DNA from: Pontibacter pamirensis
GTDB taxonomy: Bacteria; Bacteroidota; Bacteroidia; Cytophagales; Hymenobacteraceae
DNA length: 64,000 nucleotides
Direction of reading: 5' to 3'
Assembly (NCBI RefSeq): GCF_010015475.1
Contig: NZ_SSNI01000009.1
Coordinates: 1-64,000, forward strand
Every line of letters begins with the position of its first letter. Within the stretch, counting starts at the first letter, position 1. The translations under genes and the position numbers were made by a program. Under the pieces are notes generated by a model. It was not told the DNA's origin. It saw only the letters and a list, made by a program, of their open reading frames with translations, and ran no database searches. Positions 17,804 to 26,452 of the stretch are shown in pieces.

Positions 17804-17837
17804 AAAGCCTCAACAAGAGATCTCCTGCTGAGGCTTT
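17804..17837 (-). terminator. Intrinsic terminator of the S8 peptidase gene
   Basis: A near-continuous hairpin pairs across 17804-17837; read on the minus strand it has two G-U pairs and is followed by a T-run. It lies 20 nt past the peptidase stop. Confidence 0.8.
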
Positions 17838-17856
17838 CTGAAAATTAAGCTAATGC

Positions 17857-19341
17857 TTACTGTACAGTGGCTGTTACAGCTTTAAAAGCATTTACACGGC
17901 CATAGCCATAGTATGGGTCACGGCCTGGCTTGCCTAAATCATCAGCGGAAGCACGCATTGCGGCTTCTACCTGCTTAGGATGCATCTTACCACCATTCTG
18001 GCCAATGATAAGTGCAGCAACACCCGCAGCATGCGGAGAAGCCATACTAGTGCCTGCCACCCAATTATAGCTGGTAGCTGTGCCGGTACTTAGTATCATA
18101 TCAAAAACCCATACTGGTCTTACTAAACCTGCTATTACACCATCTTCGTTTCCAGGATATCTGGAATCTCCACCAGGAGCAGCAAAGGTGACATCAGGAG
18201 TACCATAGTTGGTGTAAGAAGCTACACCGTCAAGGTCAGCACCTAAAAGATTTGCAGCCCAGCCAGATGGTGCAGTAGAGGATATAGAAATTACATTAGG
18301 CATACCGGCAGGTATACTGATACCAGACTTATCGCTATTACCATCAATTGCGCTGTTACCAGCAGAAGATATGATAGTTACACCTTGTTGAGTAGCATAA
18401 TTTGTAACTCTTGTGATAGCAACAAGCAGCTCTTGTGTTGCCTTAGTATCATTGATTACATTGCCGTTTGCATCCAGATATTTACCATTACGAGGCAGGT
18501 AAGCTCCTAAGCTCATGTTGATAACGTCTGCCTCCTGCTCTACAGCATGCATGATACCCTGTATCATCCATCCAAAAGAACCTGACCCGGAATCGCCTAG
18601 CACTTTAAGTAGTATCAAACTTGCCTCTGGAGCAATACCAATCACACCTCTGTTATTATCAACTGCTGCGATTGTACCTGCTACGTGTGTCCCATGGGTA
18701 AAACCTGTACCTACAGGTTTTACTGTTTCGCCTGGCACAAATGATTTGCTATAGATAACGTTATCCTTCAGATCAGGGTGATCCAGGTGAAATCCACTAT
18801 CTAAAACAGCTACTTTAACACCCTTGCCACGTGCACCTGTATTCCAGGCAGCCGGTGCCTGAATAGCGGTAGCACCCCATTGGAACGCAAAGAAAGGATT
18901 GCTATCGCCGGTGCTTGCTGGGTTAACATTTGTCGCATCAACTTCTGCTGTTTTGAAGCCGTCAGGGTTGTACCACTGAATCTCCACATCTCTTATTACA
19001 GAGCTTACTCCTTTGATTTTACTAGCTTTTGCCGCGAAATCAGCATCAGTTGAAGAAACAGTAGCAATACCCACTTCTTTCATCTGTCCCGTAATTTTTC
19101 CCTTAAGAGACTTTATCTGTCCCTCTAAGTCAGCAGGAAGACTACTTGAAGACGAGATAATAATGTAATCGTTAGACTTGAATCTTACTGAAGGATTCTC
19201 TGAGCCAACTAGCGCTGCACTTGTAGCTTCGGCGTTCATTGTTGTAGTAGGTGTTACCTGCTCTTGATCAGGAGTACAGCCAAAGGCCAAAGCCGCTGCA
19301 AGCACTGGAAAAGATAGTTTCTTGGTAAGATTTGTTAACAT
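17857..19341 (-). CDS. S8 subtilisin-like serine peptidase, lipoprotein
   Basis: The 494-residue protein has a lipoprotein signal with lipobox Cys22 in LAAALAFGC, so it is probably membrane-anchored. An I9-like propeptide spans about residues 50-120. The catalytic triad is Asp181 (VAVLDSGFHLDHPDL), His216 (FTHGTHVAGTIAA) and the Ser in AGTSMASPHAAGVAALI, with the oxyanion Asn in ISSAGNSA. It ends shortly after the catalytic domain and has no T9SS tail. The gene is monocistronic with its own terminator and a long AT-rich upstream region. Confidence 0.94.
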   Translation of the reverse strand: MLTNLTKKLSFPVLAAALAFGCTPDQEQVTPTTTMNAEATSAALVGSENPSVRFKSNDYIIISSSSSLPADLEGQIKSLKGKITGQMKEVGIATVSSTDADFAAKASKIKGVSSVIRDVEIQWYNPDGFKTAEVDATNVNPASTGDSNPFFAFQWGATAIQAPAAWNTGARGKGVKVAVLDSGFHLDHPDLKDNVIYSKSFVPGETVKPVGTGFTHGTHVAGTIAAVDNNRGVIGIAPEASLILLKVLGDSGSGSFGWMIQGIMHAVEQEADVINMSLGAYLPRNGKYLDANGNVINDTKATQELLVAITRVTNYATQQGVTIISSAGNSAIDGNSDKSGISIPAGMPNVISISSTAPSGWAANLLGADLDGVASYTNYGTPDVTFAAPGGDSRYPGNEDGVIAGLVRPVWVFDMILSTGTATSYNWVAGTSMASPHAAGVAALIIGQNGGKMHPKQVEAAMRASADDLGKPGRDPYYGYGRVNAFKAVTATVQ

Positions 19342-19850
19342 AAAATGATTTAATTTGATATGAAGGTTAAATATGATTAAACAAAGAAAGTAATAAATAA
19401 TATTTAGTTATAAAATTCTTGGACTTGTATAACACTAAAGATAGTGATTCTTAAAGGCTAAACACTATATTTAAGTTCATGGATTATTATTAAAAATGTG
19501 AAAGGTTAATTTTGTGATGTAAACAACTAATATTTGTTAGTTAATGAAAATTATAATAACAGATTTAAGATTAACTATAATTTTGTGGATTTGTAAAATT
19601 GCACTAAAAATAAAATAAAATATGCTTGTAACAAATTGATTTATAATATATTAAGCTTATTTATTTATTGTTTTCCTGATACAAGTAATGTATCAGAGGT
19701 TCATAGCAAAGTATGTGCGGGATGAAAATTAGTTTTTGATGCTTGGATAGGTCAAGTGTAGTATAGGCACTGTTTTAGCTCAGCACCAGACCCCCATAAG
19801 GTTAGTTTCTTGCTTCTGTTTGTGTTCCTTTTAAAGGTAAGCTTAATATA
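19342..19850. other. Very AT-rich gap upstream of the S8 peptidase gene
   Basis: About 19360-19700 is markedly AT-rich with no gene. It separates the peptidase promoter from the broken transporter. Confidence 0.55.
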
Positions 19851-20735
19851 CTAAGCGACTACCTTTTTTACTTTTGAACCTAGAAAGCCATAGTACATGA
19901 TATAGGTATAACAGGCCATTGGTACCAGGAAGAAAAGCTGCAGGCTACCAGAGGCGTCGGCTATCCAGCCTTGCAGAGGGGGATGATGGCACCACCCACA
20001 ATAGCCATCACCAGCAGCGATAAAGCCTGGCTCGTATGTACGCCTAAACCCTCTAATGCCAGAGTAAAGATAGTTGGGAACATGATGGTTAAACAAGCCA
20101 ATAGCAATAACGGATCACATTGCCACCGGGCCTGTAACAAAGCTAGTCAGGAGGAGCAACACGATAACAGTGGCTGCAAAGAAGCCAAGCGTTCTGCCGG
20201 GCAGGAAACTACGCCTTCAAAAATAAGGTAACCCCCAATAATAGGAGCCACAGTTGTACCGAGAGAGTTCAGGGCCTGTGTTATATTCATACGGCTGGCT
20301 GCACCTTCAGGCGAGCCAAGTATGGCCACATAAGGGTTAGCAGCTATCTGCAGAATTGTAATACCTGAAGCAAGTATAAAGAGTGCCAGCAGGAAAAAGA
20401 CATAGCTCAGTATACTGGCAGCCGGATAGAACAGGGCACAGCCTGCAGCAGCAGCTACCAGCCCCACCATAATACCATTTTTATACCCAATCTTCTGGAT
20501 GGGGTCTCCTTTTGTAATGGAGAAAATGAAATATAATAGCGTCACGATGAAGTACGTCCCAAGGAACGCTGTTTGTATGAGCATCGCCTGCCAGAGCTGC
20601 AGCGTAAACACCTGCTGCAGTTTTGGTATGATGATGTCGTTCATACACGTGATAAAACCCCGCATGAAAAATAAGAGGGTCACAATGATCAAAGGACCAT
20701 GGTAATTGCGCGAGGGCGCTGCAGTGTAGTCCTTT
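19851..20735 (-). pseudogene. Broken FucP/GluP-family sugar:H+ symporter
   Basis: The N-terminal part (20692 down to about 20210) encodes TM segments typical of the glucose/galactose and fucose MFS transporters, for example [17 protein letters not shown] and [20 protein letters not shown] up to [10 protein letters not shown]. The frame then runs to a stop at 20147. In another frame sequence matching the late half resumes: [20 protein letters not shown], then a TGA where Trp is expected, then AIGLFN. After a shift it reads [20 protein letters not shown], and after another shift [18 protein letters not shown] to the end. Roughly 130-150 residues in the middle are missing. The N-terminus lacks an in-frame ATG upstream of an eight-A run. 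It cannot give a working transporter. Confidence 0.88.
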
Positions 20736-20750
20736 TGTGCTTTTTTTTAA

Positions 20751-21168
20751 ATTCCGGGCATAAAATAGTTGCTGTTCAAGTAAAATGTTTGTTTCGATTC
20801 CCGGATGAATCAATAGGAGTGTCTCATAACAATACACCCTTCAAAGCAGGTGCTTTTCCCGAAGCGGTGTGTCTGTCGGTGGCATCTCAGCCAGTAAAAC
20901 AACAGCAGGTAAAATCTGAAGTCAGGGGGAACAGGTCCATGGCTTTTTCTGGTATTAAGCTTCTCATACAGGTATTGCATTTGTGAATTTCAGATTCGGG
21001 TGTTCAAGTTAGAATGGTTTATTTACAATTAACAACGCCTTTTACTGAAGCCGGAGAATAAAACTTCACCTGCTACAGCACATCTTCAGGCGTTGATGAC
21101 GGACAAGCCTCCTGCATGCAGGAACACTACCACCCGGAATATCCGTAAGCAAAGGAAAACAATGCAAC
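20751..21168. other. Gap upstream of the MscS gene
   Basis: No intact gene or clear element was recognised. The minus strand next to the broken transporter may hold further decayed sequence, but nothing could be named. Confidence 0.45.
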
Positions 21169-22092
21169 ATGCGTAGAATAAACTTGTGGCTAGAAGAGAA
21201 CACTGGCCTAACAGCAGCGTTCTATCACGACCTTTTTTATACGGTGGGAGTAGTACTGGTGCTGTGGTTGCTCAGCAGATTACTGTTGTGGACTATCTTC
21301 CGGCGCGAGAAAGATTTGCGCAAACAGTACCAGTGGCGGAAGTTTACAAACTATGCAGTCACTGGTTTAAGCATTCTGTTGCTCTCGAACATTTGGTTCA
21401 ACGGGTTTGAGTCTATTGCTACTTTTTTAGGGCTTTTATCGGCGGGACTGGTGCTGGCTCTGCGTGAGCCGCTGCTGAGTATGACCGGCTGGCTCTATAT
21501 CCTCTGGAAGCGTCCTTTTCGGATCGGTGATCGCGTACAGGTAGGGGACACCATCGGGGATGTCATCGACATCCAGCTGTTTCAGTTCACCCTGAACGAG
21601 ATCAGGGGTTGGGTAGACGCCGACCAGGCGACAGGCCGGGTGGTCAATGTTCCGAACGCAAGACTGTTCACGGTGTCGCAGGCCAATTACAACTATGGGT
21701 TTCCCTTTGTGTGGCACGAAATTCCGGTATGTATTACGTTTGAAAGTAATTGGCAGAAGGCAAAGGAAATTCTGGAGGAGGTAACAAAACGGCACGCGGA
21801 GCAGCTAAGTGAAGTGGCGGTGCAGCAGGTAAAGCGGCAGTCGCAGCGGCACCTCATTTTTTACGAGGACCTGAAGCCAAAGCTCTATACTACAGTTCGT
21901 GAAAATGGCATTCAACTTACGATGCGCTACCTGTGCGGCATTATGCGCCGCCGCCAAAGTTCTCACCTCATCTGGGAGGAGGTGCTGACACAGTTCCTAT
22001 CCGCTCCTGATATTCAGTTCGCTTACCCGACTACCCGTTTTTATCAGGGCTCGCCAGGACAGGACACAGAGCCGCCCTCGCCGGCCATATAA
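21169..22092 (+). CDS. MscS-family mechanosensitive ion channel
   Basis: The 307-residue inner-membrane protein has about three membrane segments (near residues 22-45, 58-78 and 82-103). The pore helix and beta domain follow: LALREPLLSMTGWLYILWKR, then FRIGDRVQVGDTIGDVIDIQ, then VVNVPNARLFTVSQANYNYG, which are family signatures. A cytosolic alpha/beta domain completes it. Such channels open under membrane tension during osmotic downshock. The stop lies 1 nt before the end of an antisense relic of an amidohydrolase. Confidence 0.92.
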   Translation: MRRINLWLEENTGLTAAFYHDLFYTVGVVLVLWLLSRLLLWTIFRREKDLRKQYQWRKFTNYAVTGLSILLLSNIWFNGFESIATFLGLLSAGLVLALREPLLSMTGWLYILWKRPFRIGDRVQVGDTIGDVIDIQLFQFTLNEIRGWVDADQATGRVVNVPNARLFTVSQANYNYGFPFVWHEIPVCITFESNWQKAKEILEEVTKRHAEQLSEVAVQQVKRQSQRHLIFYEDLKPKLYTTVRENGIQLTMRYLCGIMRRRQSSHLIWEEVLTQFLSAPDIQFAYPTTRFYQGSPGQDTEPPSPAI

Positions 22093-22093
22093 A

Positions 22094-22296
22094 TTAAATT
22101 TGCAGCCCGCCCATTATTATAAGACGTACGTTTCTTATCTGAGAAATAGCTGCAGCCGGATACCCTTTCAAGTTGATAATATCCGCCAGTACCCCTGCTT
22201 TAGTGCGTCCGATGGTGTAAATACATCGGCGTTTACAGAAGTGGCCGCGCGTAATACCTGCACCGGTTTCATGCCATAGTGCACCATCATCTCCAT
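22094..22296 (-). pseudogene. C-terminal relic of an amidohydrolase
   Basis: The minus strand reads MEMMVHYGMKPVQVLRAATS followed by VNADVF. A frame change then gives GRTKAGVLADIINLKGYPAA and ends with a stretch like the closing strand of imidazolonepropionase-type amidohydrolases (NVRLIIMGGLQI, stop at 22094). The order and spacing match the last 65 or so residues of that family, with one frameshift near 22220 and no upstream part of the gene. It is therefore a remnant rather than a gene. Confidence 0.75.
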
Positions 22297-22473
22297 ATAA
22301 ACTCTAAAAAGAACGATGTAAATTTAATATTTTTATGTTTGTTCTGGTAAGTGTCCGGGCAAGAACTTGTATATGCCGTTAAATAAGTACAACATTGTAA
22401 CACTACTTTGCAGCAAAATTATTAGTGCGATGGGTAAACCAGACTAAAAGCGGAGGTTTGGTAGTATTCGGAA

Positions 22474-22848
22474 TTAAGCAAGGCGGGAAGCCACCGCCGT
22501 AGGTATCATGGCTTCTTCTTTTGTTGATGTAATTCGCAGTAGGTTATCGATGCCTAATGCTTCAAAGAGTTCTTTAATTTGGGGCTGCAAGCCGAATAGG
22601 GTCAGTATGGTGTGCTTTTCAAGAGAGAGGTGGTATACAGAAAGAATGACACCAATACCTGCTGAGGAAATATAGGAGAGCTGGCTGCAGTCTAAAATTA
22701 AATTCCCCGCACCGGATAAAACCATACTTTCCATAATATTGATTGCCATGAGAGACGAACTGGCATCGAGTTCACCTTTTATACTTAAGATAATGCCATT
22801 CTCAACAGGCGTAAAATCACTGATAAAACGGTGCTTGGTATTGTTCAT
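22474..22848 (-). CDS. STAS-domain anti-sigma-factor antagonist-like protein
   Basis: This is a 124-residue single STAS domain, similar in layout to the protein at 11946-12284. The core NLILDCSQLSYISSAGIGVI carries Ser62 at the position phosphorylated in SpoIIAA. GELDASSSL is the usual N-terminal motif. The two copies share ISSAG(V/I)GV, the FGLQPxIK segment and the LGxDxxxxxTxTxEEA-type ending, suggesting duplication. No partner kinase is adjacent. The likely role is partner switching in stress or envelope signalling. Confidence 0.88.
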   Translation of the reverse strand: MNNTKHRFISDFTPVENGIILSIKGELDASSSLMAINIMESMVLSGAGNLILDCSQLSYISSAGIGVILSVYHLSLEKHTILTLFGLQPQIKELFEALGIDNLLRITSTKEEAMIPTAVASRLA

Positions 22849-24013
<1,165 letters not shown>

Positions 24014-25675
24014 TTAGGATGTCGCTTTTGCCGCCGTTACATAAAAGTTTCGGTCTACCTCCAGTTTCGCTTTTTTTGGCGCACCTTTCAGTTCCTGCCA
24101 ATTGGTGGTCGGCTCCAGCCATTGCGCTTTACCGTTTACATGTACGTTCACAGGCATATTAAAGTCCGCTACACTATTGTTCCAGCGGTACATCAGCTTA
24201 TTTCCTTCCATCCGGTACTGAAACTCAGGTATGCGCACATCGCGGAGATACTGGTCAAAGAATGGACGAAGGTCCCGTCCCGTCTGCTTACTTAAATAGT
24301 TCTCTACCTGGGCAGTGGTGACTGTTTGGTGGTAGAACTCCTTGTTGAGTCCTCTTAAAATGCCCCGCCACTTTTCGTCGTCGTTCACAATCTGGCGCAG
24401 GGTGTGCAGCATGTTAGCACCCTTCGGGTACATATCTCCGGAGCCCGTCTGATTCACACCGTACGCTCCTATAATGGGGCGGTCATTCTGAATCAGGTCG
24501 CGTTGCCCGATTACGTATGCAGCGGCAGCTTCTTTGCCGTAGTGATAATCCAGGAAAAGATTTTCTGAATAGGTGGTAAAGCTTTCATGTATCCACATAT
24601 CGGCGTAGTCCTGGTACGTAATGTTGTTGGCGAACCACTCATGCCCGGACTCGTGTATGATGATGTAATCGAACTTATCTCCCCACCCGGTGCCGCTCAA
24701 GTCGCGGCCCAGGTAGCCGTTCTGAAAATTGTTGCCATACGTAATCGAACTCTGGTGCTCCATGCCGAGGTAAGGAGCCTCTACCAGCTTATAGCTGTCC
24801 TCATAAAAAGGGTAGGGACCAAACCAGTGCTCAAAGGCTTCCAGCATACGCGGCACGTCTTTGAACTGCTTTTTTGCTTTTGCAAGGTTGCCGCGCAGTA
24901 CATAGTAGTCGAGATCCAGCTCCCCTTTTTCGCCCTGGTATTTCTCAGAAAAGTGAACATAATCAGCGATGTTCACATTCACGCCGTAGTTGTTGATGGG
25001 GTTGCTTACAAACCAGTGGAAGGTGCTGGTGCCATCGGCATGCTGTTCTACTTTGCGCAGGCGCCCATTGGATACATCAGTCAGGCCTTTGGGTACTTTA
25101 ACGCTGATCAGCATACTGTCGGGCTCATCATACATATGGTCCTTAGCAGGCCACCACAGGCTAGCGCCGTCGCCTTGGTTCGAGTTGGCCACAAAAGGTC
25201 TCCCGTTGGAGTCATACCGCCAGGTGAGCCCACCACTCCACGGCGGATTTTCGCTTACCTGGGGTTTTCCGCCATAGTGCACCTCTACGCTGTTCACACT
25301 GTCTGGCTCTTGCTGTTCTCCCAGTTGTACAAACCAGGCGTTGCCATCCTGCTCAAACTGTAGATCTTTCCCGTTCTGTACCACCTTCTGTATGCGCATT
25401 GGAGGCTGCAGGTCTATCTGCATCCGCTGATGTGGTTCCAGTACTTTGTACTGTATTGTATTGGTACCCCATATGGCGCTGTCGGTAGGGTTTACCTCAA
25501 CATCCAGATGATAGTAAGTCAGGTCCCACCAGGCGCGCTCAGGCGTAATGCTTCCGCGCAGTGTGTCCTGGCGTGTAAATTCCGGGGTCTGAGCATGTGC
25601 CTGTACAGCGCCAAAGCATAAGCCTGCTCCTAATAGAAGGCGGGTGAATATCGTTGTTGATGGATTTCTCTTCAT
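24014..25675 (-). CDS. Secreted M1-family aminopeptidase
   Basis: The frame is open from 25756, but the ATG at 25675 starts a proper signal peptide (MKRNPSTTIFTRLLLGAGLC, ending near AHAQ), giving 553 residues. The gluzincin motif is HESGHEWFANN with the third zinc ligand Glu downstream in WIHESFTTYSENL. The exopeptidase motif appears as GMEHQSSITYGN, a variant of GxMEN. It is a zinc aminopeptidase acting in the periplasm or outside, of the shorter M1 type without the large C-terminal domain. It is monocistronic. Confidence 0.92.
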   Translation of the reverse strand: MKRNPSTTIFTRLLLGAGLCFGAVQAHAQTPEFTRQDTLRGSITPERAWWDLTYYHLDVEVNPTDSAIWGTNTIQYKVLEPHQRMQIDLQPPMRIQKVVQNGKDLQFEQDGNAWFVQLGEQQEPDSVNSVEVHYGGKPQVSENPPWSGGLTWRYDSNGRPFVANSNQGDGASLWWPAKDHMYDEPDSMLISVKVPKGLTDVSNGRLRKVEQHADGTSTFHWFVSNPINNYGVNVNIADYVHFSEKYQGEKGELDLDYYVLRGNLAKAKKQFKDVPRMLEAFEHWFGPYPFYEDSYKLVEAPYLGMEHQSSITYGNNFQNGYLGRDLSGTGWGDKFDYIIIHESGHEWFANNITYQDYADMWIHESFTTYSENLFLDYHYGKEAAAAYVIGQRDLIQNDRPIIGAYGVNQTGSGDMYPKGANMLHTLRQIVNDDEKWRGILRGLNKEFYHQTVTTAQVENYLSKQTGRDLRPFFDQYLRDVRIPEFQYRMEGNKLMYRWNNSVADFNMPVNVHVNGKAQWLEPTTNWQELKGAPKKAKLEVDRNFYVTAAKATS

Positions 25676-25800
25676 TAGATAAAATGTGCAGCAGGTAAAG
25701 CCGAATAAATTTTCTCCTGATGCAGGATGCATAGAAGCTAATGTACAATTTCGCAAGGTTTATGCCAAATGTGCAGTAGCGTGATAGGTTTTAAAAGGAC

Positions 25801-25833
25801 AAAAAAAGCTGTTGGTTTAGCGCCAACAGCTTT
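25801..25833 (-). terminator. Intrinsic terminator of the GNAT gene
   Basis: Arms 25805-25815 and 25823-25833 form a perfect 11-bp stem with a 7-nt loop. On the minus strand a run of seven T follows, overlapping the foot of the stem. Confidence 0.88.
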
Positions 25834-25840
25834 AATGATC

Positions 25841-26125
25841 TTATTCAGGTTGTACCAAATCCCTGTAATCCGGGTGGCGCTTAATATATGCTCCTACCAC
25901 CGGGCAGGAGGGAATCACCTGGTAGTTTTGAGAGCGGGCATAGTCCAGCCCTGATTTTACAATTTTATCAGCAAACCCTTGGCCCCGGCTGTCTTCCGGC
26001 ACAAAGGTGTGGTCAAAGTCCATTACTCCGCTTTCGGGGTAAGTATAGGTGAGTTCTGCTTCGTCTCCTTCAATAACTGCATAAAAGCGCAGATCTTCCT
26101 CGTCGTGAATGATATTTAAGTCCAT
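25841..26125 (-). CDS. Small GNAT-family N-acetyltransferase (YjdJ type)
   Basis: The 94-residue protein is the minimal acetyltransferase type (PF14542-like). The acetyl-CoA binding region is VPEDSRGQGFADKIVKSGLD and the C-terminal IPSCPVVGAYIKRHPDYRDL is characteristic. The acceptor substrate is not known for this family. It is followed by its own terminator. No operon partner is evident. Confidence 0.9.
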   Translation of the reverse strand: MDLNIIHDEEDLRFYAVIEGDEAELTYTYPESGVMDFDHTFVPEDSRGQGFADKIVKSGLDYARSQNYQVIPSCPVVGAYIKRHPDYRDLVQPE

Positions 26126-26452
26126 TGTTTCTTCAAGTTTAAATATCCCGTTTATACGGGGCTGGCAGTGTGGCGTTTCTTCTTTCCGCCGGCAAGGTAT
26201 TCATTCCCCGCCTGTGCAGCGTCCTTTTGTTAATATCAGCTACATAATCAGCCTCTTCCCTAATAGTAAGTAAAAAAACTGAAGCAAGAGGGATAGTATA
26301 AGCTACAGCAGGCTATTCCTTTTAAAAGAATGATGTTTTTGATGGCTTTTCTGCGGGTAATGCTGTTGCGCGTGTGTCGCAGGGGCCGGACAGGGAAGCT
26401 GCAAAGAGCGTATTCTTAAACTGAGTTTTAATCTAACCTTACTTACAAGCCT
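26126..26452. other. Divergent gap between GNAT gene and GH13 gene
   Basis: No coding sequence is seen. Promoters for both flanking genes must lie here, but none could be pinned with confidence. Confidence 0.45.

Noticed and set aside
24587-25363. 258-codon plus-strand open frame inside the M1 peptidase gene
   Set aside because: Antisense to a well-supported gene with catalytic motifs; it has no recognisable family or signal.
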